From positions 310,001 to 374,000 of the forward strand of contig CAVPTL010000014.1 of NCBI GenBank assembly GCA_963708725.1: DNA of 64,000 nt, in the 5' to 3' direction. This DNA comes from CAVPTL01 sp963708725. GTDB lineage: Bacteria; Actinomycetota; Thermoleophilia; Gaiellales; JAICJC01. Below are positions 52,418 to 59,763 of this stretch, piece after piece (positions within the stretch are counted from its first letter, which is position 1; each line of letters starts with the position of its first letter). The notes under the pieces were generated by a model. The model searched no databases. It was not told where the DNA came from and saw nothing but the letters and a program-made list of their open reading frames with translations. The position numbers were made by a program, and so were the translations under genes.

Positions 52418-53862
52418 GCCCGGTGCGGATCGGGATCGACCAGGGCACCACCGGCACCCGGGTGGTGGCCTTCGACGAGACGCTGAGCGTCGTCGCCGAT
52501 GCCTACCGACCGGTGCCCTCCCACCATCCTCACCCCGGATGGGTCGAGAAAGACGCCGACGCGGTCGTGACCTCGGTGCAGGAGGCGGTGGCCGAGCTGG
52601 TGACCAGTGTCGGGGCGCAGGCGATCTCGGCCACAGGTCTCGACAACGAGGGTGAAACCGTGGTCGCATGGGACGTCGACACGCTGCGGCCGCTGGCTCC
52701 CGCGATCGTGTGGTCGTGCCGGCGCAGCGAGCCGATTGTCGAGCGTCTTCGGGCTGAGGGCGCCGAGGAGCGCGTGCGCGAGCTGGCCGGCACCTCGCTC
52801 AACGCGTACTTCACCTCGACCAAGATCACCTGGCTACTCGAGAACGACGCCGACGTCCAGGCCGCCGCACGGGCGGGTCGCGCCAGGTTCGGGACGCTCG
52901 ATGCCTACGTGCTTGCCCGCCTGGGCGATGGCGCCCGCACCGAACCTTCGACCGCTGCCCGCACTCAGCTCCAGGCACTCGCCGCGCCGGGCACGTGGGA
53001 CCCCGAGCTGTGCGCGATCTTCGGCGTCGACATGGACACCCTGCCGCCGATCGGCCCATCGGTCGGTCAGCTCGGGTCGATCGCAGGACTGGAACTGACC
53101 GCAATGCTCGTCGACCAGACAGCCGCGCTGGCCGGCCATGGCTGCGTGGCAGCGGGCGACACCAAGGCGACGTATGGCACCGGCGTGTTTCTGCTCGCCC
53201 ACGCCGGCTCAGAGATTCCCTCCGATCCCGCCGGGCTGCTTCCCACCGTTGCCTGGAGCACCCCCGAGGCGACCGCCTATGCCCTCGACGGCGGAGTGTT
53301 TTCGGCCGGTGCGGCCATCACCTGGCTGCGTGACTCGTTGGGGTTGATCGCGAGCGCCGAGGAGACCGAAGCACTGGCGCGATCGGTGCCCGACACCTCC
53401 GGGGTCAGGTTCCTGCCGGCGCTCACCGGCCTGGCCGCACCGTGGTGGCAGTCGGATGCGCGCGCGACCTGGCACGGTATGACCGCCCACACAACCCGCG
53501 CACACCTCGTGCGAGCGGTGCTCGAATCGCTCACGCTGCGGGTACGAGACATCGTCGAGGCACTCGCCAGGGCGGGTACCCGTCCCGAGCTGATCCGCGT
53601 CGATGGCGGGATGACCCAAAACCGGTGGCTGATGCAACGCCAGGCCGACGTGCTGGGGATCCCCGTGCGGATCTCGCCGACCGCCGAGGCCACGGCGCTC
53701 GGCGCGGCCGCGTTTGCGGGCATCGGAGACGGGTCGGTCGAGCTCGCCGACCTCGCATCGCTCGCATCACAGGGCACCACCCTCGAACCGAGCTCCGAAT
53801 CCGAGCGATGGCGGGAACACGAGTACGCCGACTGGCTCGAGTTTGTGAACACCCGCCGGTGA
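52414..53862 (+). CDS. glpK: glycerol kinase
   Basis: A 482-aa FGGY-family kinase forming glycerol-3-phosphate from glycerol and ATP. GIDQGTTGTRVVAFD opens the protein, followed by HPGWVEKDADAV, NEGETVVAWD, IVWSCRR and the ATP-site motif GDTKATYGTGVFLLAHAG; RVDGGMTQNRWLMQRQADVL is near the C-terminus. Slightly shorter than E. coli GlpK (~500 aa). ATG overlaps the small membrane gene by 4 bp; the stop overlaps the next GTG by 4 bp. Other FGGY substrates are possible, but the operon supports glycerol. Confidence 0.89.
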   Translation: MSPVRIGIDQGTTGTRVVAFDETLSVVADAYRPVPSHHPHPGWVEKDADAVVTSVQEAVAELVTSVGAQAISATGLDNEGETVVAWDVDTLRPLAPAIVWSCRRSEPIVERLRAEGAEERVRELAGTSLNAYFTSTKITWLLENDADVQAAARAGRARFGTLDAYVLARLGDGARTEPSTAARTQLQALAAPGTWDPELCAIFGVDMDTLPPIGPSVGQLGSIAGLELTAMLVDQTAALAGHGCVAAGDTKATYGTGVFLLAHAGSEIPSDPAGLLPTVAWSTPEATAYALDGGVFSAGAAITWLRDSLGLIASAEETEALARSVPDTSGVRFLPALTGLAAPWWQSDARATWHGMTAHTTRAHLVRAVLESLTLRVRDIVEALARAGTRPELIRVDGGMTQNRWLMQRQADVLGIPVRISPTAEATALGAAAFAGIGDGSVELADLASLASQGTTLEPSSESERWREHEYADWLEFVNTRR

Positions 53863-55261
53863 GGGCACTGCAGATCTCGGCCTCGGGTGCCGGCAGCTCG
53901 ATCTCCCAGGCCGAGATCGAGCACCTCACCGAACGCACGGCGGCGGGCCTGCTCGCAGCGTGGCATCGGCGCGGGCGATGTCGTGCTCGTGCGACTGCCC
54001 AAGGGACTTCGGTGGTTGGCGGCGATGCGGGCGCTGCATCGCATCGCCGCGGTCAGCCTGCCCTGCCCGCACATGCTGACCGAGGGAGACGTCGCCGACC
54101 GCGCGGCGCGCTCGCAGGCCGTTGCGATGCTGCTCGAAGACTCCGACGTCCCCACCGCTGAAGGCCCGGCTCCGCTCGCCCCGGCGGCCCCCACCGATCC
54201 CGCGTTTTTGCTCTACACCTCGGGCACTGAGGGGCCGCCCAAAGGAGCGCTTCACTCCCGAAGCTATGTCGCCGCCAACCGGCTCCAGTCCGAGCGGTGG
54301 ATGGGGGTTCGGGCAGGCGATCGGGTGTGGTGCACCGCCGCCGCCGGCTGGTCGAAGTCGCTTCGCAACGTGTGGCTCGCAGCCGAGCTGTGCGACGCCG
54401 AGACCGTGATCCACGAGGGCCGGTTCGACGCCGCCGAGCGGCTCGCGATGATCGCGACGCTCAAGCCGGATGTGCTCTGCATGTCGCCCACCGAGTACCG
54501 CATGTGTGCACGCTCGGCGGATTTCGAGCGGTGGCGGCTGGGCGGGATCCGAGAGGCCGTGGCGGCAGGCGAGGCGCTGGACTCGGCGACGGTCGAGGCG
54601 TGGCGTTCGGCCCACGGCGTGTACGTGCGCGACGGCTATGGCCAGACCGAGACCGGGGCGGTGGCGGGCGTGTGCTGCCGGCCAGCAGGCTCCGGCCGGG
54701 TCGATGGGTCGGCCGCTGCCCGGGGTGGAGATCGCGATCATCGACGGCGAGCTGTGTGTTCGCGCAGGCACGCTTCCAACGCTCTTCGCCGGGTACCTGA
54801 ACGACCCGAAGGCAACTGCCGAGCGCCTCCGCGACGGCTGGTGGCACACCGGCGATCAGGCCACCGAGGACGACGACGGCGTGCTCTGGTACGTCGGGCG
54901 AAGCGACGACGTGATCTCGTCGGCGGGCTATCGCATCGGGCCCGGCGAGGTCGAAGCCGCGCTCCGCTCACACCCCGCGGTGCTGGAGGCGGCGGCGGTC
55001 GGGCTGCCCGACCCCGACCGCGGTCAGATCGTGCACGCAGACGTGGTGCTGCGGCCGGCGTTCGCGGCGGGGGACGAGCTCGAGCAGGAGCTGCGCCTGC
55101 ACGCTCGCGCCAGCACCGCGCCCTACAAAGCTCCCCGATCACTGCGGTTCGTATCGGTGCTGCCGCGCACCACAACCGGCAAAGTCCGCCGCGCGGCTAT
55201 TCGTGACGAGCTGGTGTTGCTACGATTAGAGCATGGTGACGCTGACACCCACCGCGGCTGA
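53859..55261 (+). pseudogene. AMP-forming acyl-CoA synthetase with two frameshifts
   Basis: An ANL-superfamily ligase spread over three frames. From GTG 53859 one frame gives LQISASGAGSSISQAEIEHL up to LLAAW; after a shift near 53963-53970 the second frame gives GAGDVVLVRLPKGLRWLAAM, the AMP-binding P-loop LLYTSGTEGPPKGALHSR and DGYGQTETGAVAG; after a shift near 54693 the third gives GSMGRPLPGVEIAIIDGELC, the hinge WWHTGDQATEDDDG and TTTGKVRRAAIRDEL. Each break is repaired by skipping one base. Otherwise every motif is kept, which suggests recent loss or sequence error. Overlaps glpK by 4 bp and erpA-like by 29 bp. Confidence 0.84.
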
Positions 55262-55604
55262 CAAGGTTCGCACGCTGGCCGCCGAAGATCCCGACGCCCA
55301 GGTGCTGCGCGTCGCAGTCGAGGGCGGCGGATGCTCGGGCTTCCAGTACGCGATCGGCTTCGATTCGGCCGCCGAGGAAGGCGATCTCGAGTTGGAGCAG
55401 GACGGCGTCCGCGTGGTGATCGACCCGATTAGCCTCCCCTACCTTCAGGGATCGACGATCGATTTCATCGACGGCCTGATGGGCGCCGGATTCCGGTTCG
55501 AGAATCCCAACGTTGCCTCGACCTGCGGCTGCAACTCCTCGTTCCAGGCCAAGCCCGAGGTCGAGGGTCCGTACTCGCCCAAGGCCGGCAGCAGCTGCGG
55601 CTAG
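55233..55604 (+). CDS. erpA: A-type iron-sulfur carrier (ErpA/IscA family)
   Basis: A 123-aa protein that delivers Fe-S clusters to target enzymes. The three conserved cysteines are present: C34 in EGGGCSGFQYAIGF, and C98/C100 in STCGCNSS. The Cys-containing tail (SSCG) after residue 110 is an extension. ATG start inside the end of the acyl-CoA synthetase. Location after a glycerol operon whose GlpA-like enzyme has a [2Fe-2S] domain suggests it may load that cluster, an inference from context. Confidence 0.92.
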   Translation: MVTLTPTAADKVRTLAAEDPDAQVLRVAVEGGGCSGFQYAIGFDSAAEEGDLELEQDGVRVVIDPISLPYLQGSTIDFIDGLMGAGFRFENPNVASTCGCNSSFQAKPEVEGPYSPKAGSSCG

Positions 55605-55620
55605 CGGGTTTCGGCGCGGT

Positions 55621-56097
55621 TCAGCCGCACGCGGGAGGATCGTCGCCTGCGGCCGCCTGGAGCCGGATGCGTCCCAGAAGCGCGGCGAGGGTCGCTGCTT
55701 CTTCCTCGGTGAAGTGGTTCCCGAAGGCCCGTTGGACGCCGTCGAGGTGAGTCGTTCGGGCTTCGTTGAACTTCTCGATCCCCGCGTCCGTCAGCACCGC
55801 ATAGGTGACCCGGGCGTCGGTCGGGCAGAACGCCTTGTCGACGTAGCCCGCGGCCTGTAGCCGGTCGAGCAGCCGGGTGATCCCCGATGCCGTGAGCAGC
55901 ACGCTCTCGGCCAGATCGATGCGGCGCATCTGGTGGTCGGGGGCAAACCACAGCCTGAGCAACACCTCGTAGTCGTTGATGCCCATGCCGTGCTCCTCGA
56001 GCATTTCGGCGTTCAGCTGGCGTACGAGCGCGGCGTGCCCCTGGACGTAGGACACCCACGCCGCCATCACTTGATCACTCAATACTTGACTAGACAA
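55621..56097 (-). CDS. MarR-family transcriptional regulator
   Basis: A 158-aa winged-helix repressor. Typical MarR layout: helix LNAEMLEEHGMGINDYEVLL, recognition region MRRIDLAESVLLTASGITRL and wing DKAFCPTDARVTYAVLTDAG. One cysteine in the wing (C110) could be redox-sensitive. The TTG at 56097 is used; an ATG is available ten codons later (MAAWVSYVQG). Divergent from yceI, with a shared promoter/operator between them, so it probably represses yceI and the FMN reductase as well as itself. Confidence 0.9.
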   Translation of the reverse strand: MSSQVLSDQVMAAWVSYVQGHAALVRQLNAEMLEEHGMGINDYEVLLRLWFAPDHQMRRIDLAESVLLTASGITRLLDRLQAAGYVDKAFCPTDARVTYAVLTDAGIEKFNEARTTHLDGVQRAFGNHFTEEEAATLAALLGRIRLQAAAGDDPPACG

Positions 56098-56129
56098 TCT
56101 TTCTCCGATATGATTCTTGACAGTTCAAG
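56086..56129 (+). promoter_or_regulatory. yceI promoter with MarR-type dyad
   Basis: TTGACT (56086-56091), 17 nt, TATGAT (56109-56114) is a strong sigma-70-like promoter pointing at yceI. Directly downstream, where transcription should start, CTTGA (56116-56120), four bases, TCAAG (56125-56129) forms a dyad. The -35 region carries a related ACTTGAC. A regulator bound there would block yceI. The promoter -35 also lies within the first codons of the marR gene on the other strand. Confidence 0.7.
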
Positions 56130-56155
56130 TATATCCCTCGAAAGGAAATGACGCA

Positions 56156-56686
56156 ATGAGCACAATCGAACTCACCAAGATTCCCGCCGGCACATGGCAG
56201 GCCGACAAGGCCCATTCGCGGATCGACGCCGCGGTGAAGCACATGGGTATCGCAACCGTACAAGGACAGTTTACGGAGTTCGAGGCCACCTTGGCAGGCG
56301 GAGACTCGCCGAGCCTGTCCGGCTCGCTCGAGCTGGCCAGCATCAACACGCACGACGAGGCACGCGACGCGCACCTCAAGGGCCCCGATTTCTTCGACGT
56401 CGAGACCTACAAGCGCGCCGAGTTCACCGTCGATCACCTGGCCGAGGGCTCGGTCATCGGTGAGCTGACGCTGAAGGGCGTCACCAAGCCGGTCGACGTC
56501 AACGTCGAGATCACCGGCGCAGGCACCGATCCCTGGGGTAACGAGCGGGTCGGCGTCGACATCTCAGCCGTCATCGATCGCACCGACTTCAATGTCAACT
56601 GGAACGCCCCGCTCCCCGGTGGCGGATTCCTGGTCGACAACAAGGTCAAGCTGACTGCCAGCTTCTCGTTCACGAAGGCCGCTTGA
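56156..56686 (+). CDS. yceI: YceI-family lipocalin-like protein
   Basis: A 176-aa protein of the polyisoprenoid-binding YceI family: GTWQADKAHSRIDAAVKHMG, VQGQFTEFEATLAGGD, LKGPDFFDVETYKRAEFTV and the C-terminal strand NKVKLTASFSF. No signal peptide, so it is cytoplasmic, as is usual in actinobacteria. The ATG at 56156 is supported by AAAGGAA at 8 nt; an upstream TTG in frame falls in the operator. It is followed after one base by the FMN reductase gene, so both are probably controlled by the divergent MarR protein. Confidence 0.9.
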   Translation: MSTIELTKIPAGTWQADKAHSRIDAAVKHMGIATVQGQFTEFEATLAGGDSPSLSGSLELASINTHDEARDAHLKGPDFFDVETYKRAEFTVDHLAEGSVIGELTLKGVTKPVDVNVEITGAGTDPWGNERVGVDISAVIDRTDFNVNWNAPLPGGGFLVDNKVKLTASFSFTKAA

Positions 56687-56687
56687 C

Positions 56688-57239
56688 ATGAAGGTACTGG
56701 GGATCTCTGGAAGCCTCCGTCGCGACTCGCATAACTCGCAGTTGCTGACCGCGGCCGGCCGCCTGATCCCGGAGGGCGTGGAGCTGGTGCAGTTTGACCA
56801 GCTCCGCGACCTTCCGCACTACGATCAGGACGCCGAAGGGGAGTCGCATCTCGCGGTGCACAACCTGCGTACGGCGATCGCCGATGCCGACGCGGTACTG
56901 ATCGCAACCCCCGAATACAACTCGTCGATCCCGGGCGTTCTCAAGAACGCCCTCGACTGGGCGTCGCGGCCACTGGCGACCAACTCGCTTCGCAACAAGC
57001 CGGTCGCGGTGATCGGTGCAAGCACCAACGACTACGCCGCGATGTGGGCGCGAGCCGATGCCAAGCGCGTGCTGGGCCGAATCGGCGCGCGGGTGATCGA
57101 GCCCGAGACCGGCATCCCGCAGGCAGCGACTGCATTCGGAGCCGACGGCCTGCCGAGCGACCCCGAGCAGATCGAGGCGCTGCGAGAGGTGCTCGAGGCG
57201 CTGGTCGAACACGCAGCCCCGCAAGTGGCAGTGGCGTAG
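56688..57239 (+). CDS. NAD(P)H-dependent FMN reductase (azoreductase-like)
   Basis: A 183-aa flavodoxin-like reductase. The FMN loop KVLGISGSLRRDSHNSQLL begins at residue 2 and the second flavin motif is TPEYNSSIPGVLKNALDWAS, both diagnostic of the SsuE/ChrR/YieF group. It reduces FMN, quinones or electrophiles with NAD(P)H. The ATG is one base after the yceI stop. Under the MarR-type regulator this fits a response to reactive or quinone-like compounds. Confidence 0.9.
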   Translation: MKVLGISGSLRRDSHNSQLLTAAGRLIPEGVELVQFDQLRDLPHYDQDAEGESHLAVHNLRTAIADADAVLIATPEYNSSIPGVLKNALDWASRPLATNSLRNKPVAVIGASTNDYAAMWARADAKRVLGRIGARVIEPETGIPQAATAFGADGLPSDPEQIEALREVLEALVEHAAPQVAVA

Positions 57240-57248
57240 ACTCCGTGC

Positions 57249-57998
57249 ATGACCATTGCACAGGAAATCTCGCCCGACGTCGTTCGTAGAGCCAAAACCG
57301 ATCTGGCGGCCGCACTCCGGGCCGCTGCCCTTCACGGCTACAACGAAGGTATCGACAACCACTTCAGCTTCGCCGTACCGGGCAGTAACGACCTGTTCCT
57401 CCTGAACCCGTTCGGACCCGACTGGTCTGAGCTGACCGCGTCAGACATCCTGACCGTCGACAGCGAGGGCAACGTCGTCGACGGCAACGGCGAGTGGGAG
57501 GCCACCGCGTTCATGATCCACCGCGGCGCCCACCGCGCCCGGCCATCCGCGCGCTGCGTGTTTCACACCCACATGCCCTACGCGACCGCGGTCTCGTGCA
57601 CCGCCGGCGGATTCGATACGACTCTCAGCCAAAGCGCGATGGATTTCCACGGAGGAGTTGCCACGCTGGCCTACGGCGGGCTGGCCGATGCGGCCGACGA
57701 AGGCAACAGGATCGGCGCGGCGATTGGGGACAACACCACCGTCGTGATGCTCGAAAACCACGGCGTGCTGGTGATCGGCCACGATGTCGCCGACGCCTGG
57801 CGGCGCCTCTACTTCCTCGAGCGTGCCTGCACGCTCCAGATTCTGGCGCAGTCCACGGGGCAACCGCTGATCGCCGTCCCTGAGGACGTCGTGGCCGCGG
57901 TTGCCGCCGGGTCGCTTGGCACCGACAACGCCGCCGGCAAGCTGTTTGCCTCGGTCAAGCGCCGCCTCGATCGCGAGAACCCCGGCTACGAGCGCTAG
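57249..57998 (+). CDS. class II aldolase/adducin-family protein
   Basis: A 249-aa protein of the fuculose-phosphate aldolase/adducin fold. Putative metal ligands H106 and H108 are in VFHTHMPYATAVSC and the later His in MLENHGVLVIGH. NEGIDNHFSFAVPG matches the family's substrate-loop region. Within the family, the longer no-phosphate members act on varied substrates, so the reaction is not assigned. It starts 9 bp after the FMN reductase and may belong to the same operon. Its stop lies 8 bp before palindromic repeat copy 4. Confidence 0.84.
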   Translation: MTIAQEISPDVVRRAKTDLAAALRAAALHGYNEGIDNHFSFAVPGSNDLFLLNPFGPDWSELTASDILTVDSEGNVVDGNGEWEATAFMIHRGAHRARPSARCVFHTHMPYATAVSCTAGGFDTTLSQSAMDFHGGVATLAYGGLADAADEGNRIGAAIGDNTTVVMLENHGVLVIGHDVADAWRRLYFLERACTLQILAQSTGQPLIAVPEDVVAAVAAGSLGTDNAAGKLFASVKRRLDRENPGYER

Positions 57999-58006
57999 CC
58001 CGCGTC

Positions 58007-58039
58007 GTGAATAAATGGTGCCTGGCACCATTTATTCAG
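58007..58039. repeat. palindromic repeat, copy 4
   Basis: Identical to copy 2 over 33 bp (last base G instead of C; perfect 15-bp arms 58008-58038 around one T). It sits between two convergent genes. The TGA stop codon of the minus-strand deacetylase (58036-58038) lies inside the repeat, so here too the element has supplied a gene's end. Confidence 0.93.
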
Positions 58040-59121
58040 AGGTTGGTGGCGGCGGCTGCGACCGCGTCGCGCTCGTGCTGCTGGAGCGGCCGCGAGGCGG
58101 GGTCGCCGTCGGTCGCCTCGTTGAACGGCACGCCGGTCGAGTGACCCGTCAGCTGCTCCAGGATCGCAAGCCCACAGTACGGCACCGCCAGCGTCGAGTA
58201 GCCACCCTCGTGGAGTAACACCAGCCGTCCCCCACACAGCCGGTCGGCGGCCGCCAGCAGCATGCGCGTGAGCCGGGCGTAGCACTCGGGTGTGAGGTTC
58301 ATGCGCCCGCCTGGATCCGTCCAGCTCGCATCGAGACCCGACGCCACCACAATCAGCTCAGGTTCGAAGGCGTCCAGCGCCGGCAGCACGACCCGCTCGA
58401 AGGCGTACTCATATCCACCGCGGCCGGTGCCTGCCGGTAGCGGGATGTTGAGGTTTTTGCCCACCCCCGCGCCCTCACCGGCGTCCGTGACCCGTCCGCG
58501 ACCGGCGGGGTAGTGCTCCTCCTGGTGGAGTGAGATCGTCAGTACCGAGGGATCGTCGTAGAACGCGGTTTCGCTGCCGTTTCCGTGGTGAACGTCCCAA
58601 TCGACGATCGCGACCCGGGCGAGGCCGCGGATCGCCTGGGCATGGCGGACGGCGATGGCCGCGTTGGCGAAGATGCAGTACCCGCGGCCGCGCGCCGGCT
58701 CGGCGTGGTGGCCGGGCGGGCGCACCAGCGCGTACACGTTGTCCACCACGCCGTCGAGCACAGCGTCGACCGCCGCGATGCAGCCGCCGGCGGCGAGGCT
58801 CGCAATCTCGAAGCTGCCCCGGCCAAACGGCGTGCCCTCCCCCGCCTCTCCGCCCATCTGTGCCGACCGTTCGCGGATCGACTCGATGTACTCCGAGGTG
58901 TGGATTCGCTCCAGCTCCTCAGTGCTCGCCGGCCGCGCAGGGATCTCGGTCAGGTGGGCGTTCATGCCGCTCACGTCCACCAGGTTCTTGAACCGGCGCT
59001 TGGTGTCGGGGCTCTCGAGCGACGGCTCCGGCTGATACAACGCTTCCAGCGGCATCCAGTCGGCAAACGAGCCGCTCTGATGCCACATATACCGTTCGTC
59101 CCAGACCCAACCGGTGCTCAC
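58036..59121 (-). CDS. histone-deacetylase-family amidohydrolase (acetylpolyamine/HDAC-like)
   Basis: A 361-aa Zn-dependent deacetylase. Catalytic His pair in RPPGHHAEPARGRGYC (H138/H139), metal ligands in VDWDVHHGNGSE (D176, H178), the third ligand in VVASGLDASWTDPGG and the catalytic Tyr region LHEGGYSTLAVPY. By family it removes acetyl groups from polyamines, lysines or acetoin-related substrates; a polyamine importer is elsewhere in the window, but no direct link is shown. The stop codon is inside palindromic repeat copy 4. The upstream GST gene is 21 bp away on the same strand. Confidence 0.9.
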   Translation of the reverse strand: MSTGWVWDERYMWHQSGSFADWMPLEALYQPEPSLESPDTKRRFKNLVDVSGMNAHLTEIPARPASTEELERIHTSEYIESIRERSAQMGGEAGEGTPFGRGSFEIASLAAGGCIAAVDAVLDGVVDNVYALVRPPGHHAEPARGRGYCIFANAAIAVRHAQAIRGLARVAIVDWDVHHGNGSETAFYDDPSVLTISLHQEEHYPAGRGRVTDAGEGAGVGKNLNIPLPAGTGRGGYEYAFERVVLPALDAFEPELIVVASGLDASWTDPGGRMNLTPECYARLTRMLLAAADRLCGGRLVLLHEGGYSTLAVPYCGLAILEQLTGHSTGVPFNEATDGDPASRPLQQHERDAVAAAATNL

Positions 59122-59142
59122 CCGAGCATCATACGCACACGG

Positions 59143-59763
59143 TCAAACCCGGGGATAGCTGTCGACCCGGGCGATCCATTCGGCGAGCCGGTGGTGGGTC
59201 GAGCCGAGCGGCTGGTGCTCGGCCAGCACCCGGTGAAACAGCAGGTCGTCGCCATCCGGAAGACCCCAGGCGAACTTGAGGAACGGGAATGCGGCGCAAT
59301 CGGCAGCCGAGAAGCCGTCGCCGAACAGGAACGGGCGGTCGGCAAGCAGCCCCTCGAACAGGTCGAGCGCGTCGGCCATCTCGCCCGACAGCCGCGCGAT
59401 CACCGCGGAGTCCGGCTGTGCGCGCCCCAGCTCGGCCTCGATCGCGTTGGGCGCGACTTTCCAGACGCGGTTGAACCAGTCGATGAACACCAGCATCTCG
59501 GCCAGGCGACCCGGGTCACCGGGAAACAGCGGTGGGTCGGGAAAACGCTGCTCGAGGTGGCGGATGATCCGCATCGAGTCGGGAATCACGACGCCGTCAT
59601 CGACCAGCACCGGCACCAGCGGTTGGCCGCTGACCTGCTCCACCGGGCTGCGATCGTCGTAGCTGACCACCACCGACTCGACGCCCACGACGTGCTTGAA
59701 CGCCAGGGCCAGCGCGACGCGTTCGACGTTGGTCGAAAGCGGCGCGCGGTAGAGCGTGATCAT
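59143..59763 (-). CDS. glutathione-S-transferase-family protein
   Basis: A 206-aa two-domain protein: thioredoxin-like N-terminal part (LYRAPLSTNVERVALALAFK, then VPVLVDDGVVIPDSMRII with the cis-Pro) and an all-helical C-terminal part (DGFSAADCAAFPFLKF). The catalytic position after PLS is Ser/Thr rather than Cys. As most actinobacteria lack glutathione, another thiol or a non-enzymatic role is possible. Its start overlaps the end of the S33 hydrolase by 4 bp. Confidence 0.86.
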   Translation of the reverse strand: MITLYRAPLSTNVERVALALAFKHVVGVESVVVSYDDRSPVEQVSGQPLVPVLVDDGVVIPDSMRIIRHLEQRFPDPPLFPGDPGRLAEMLVFIDWFNRVWKVAPNAIEAELGRAQPDSAVIARLSGEMADALDLFEGLLADRPFLFGDGFSAADCAAFPFLKFAWGLPDGDDLLFHRVLAEHQPLGSTHHRLAEWIARVDSYPRV

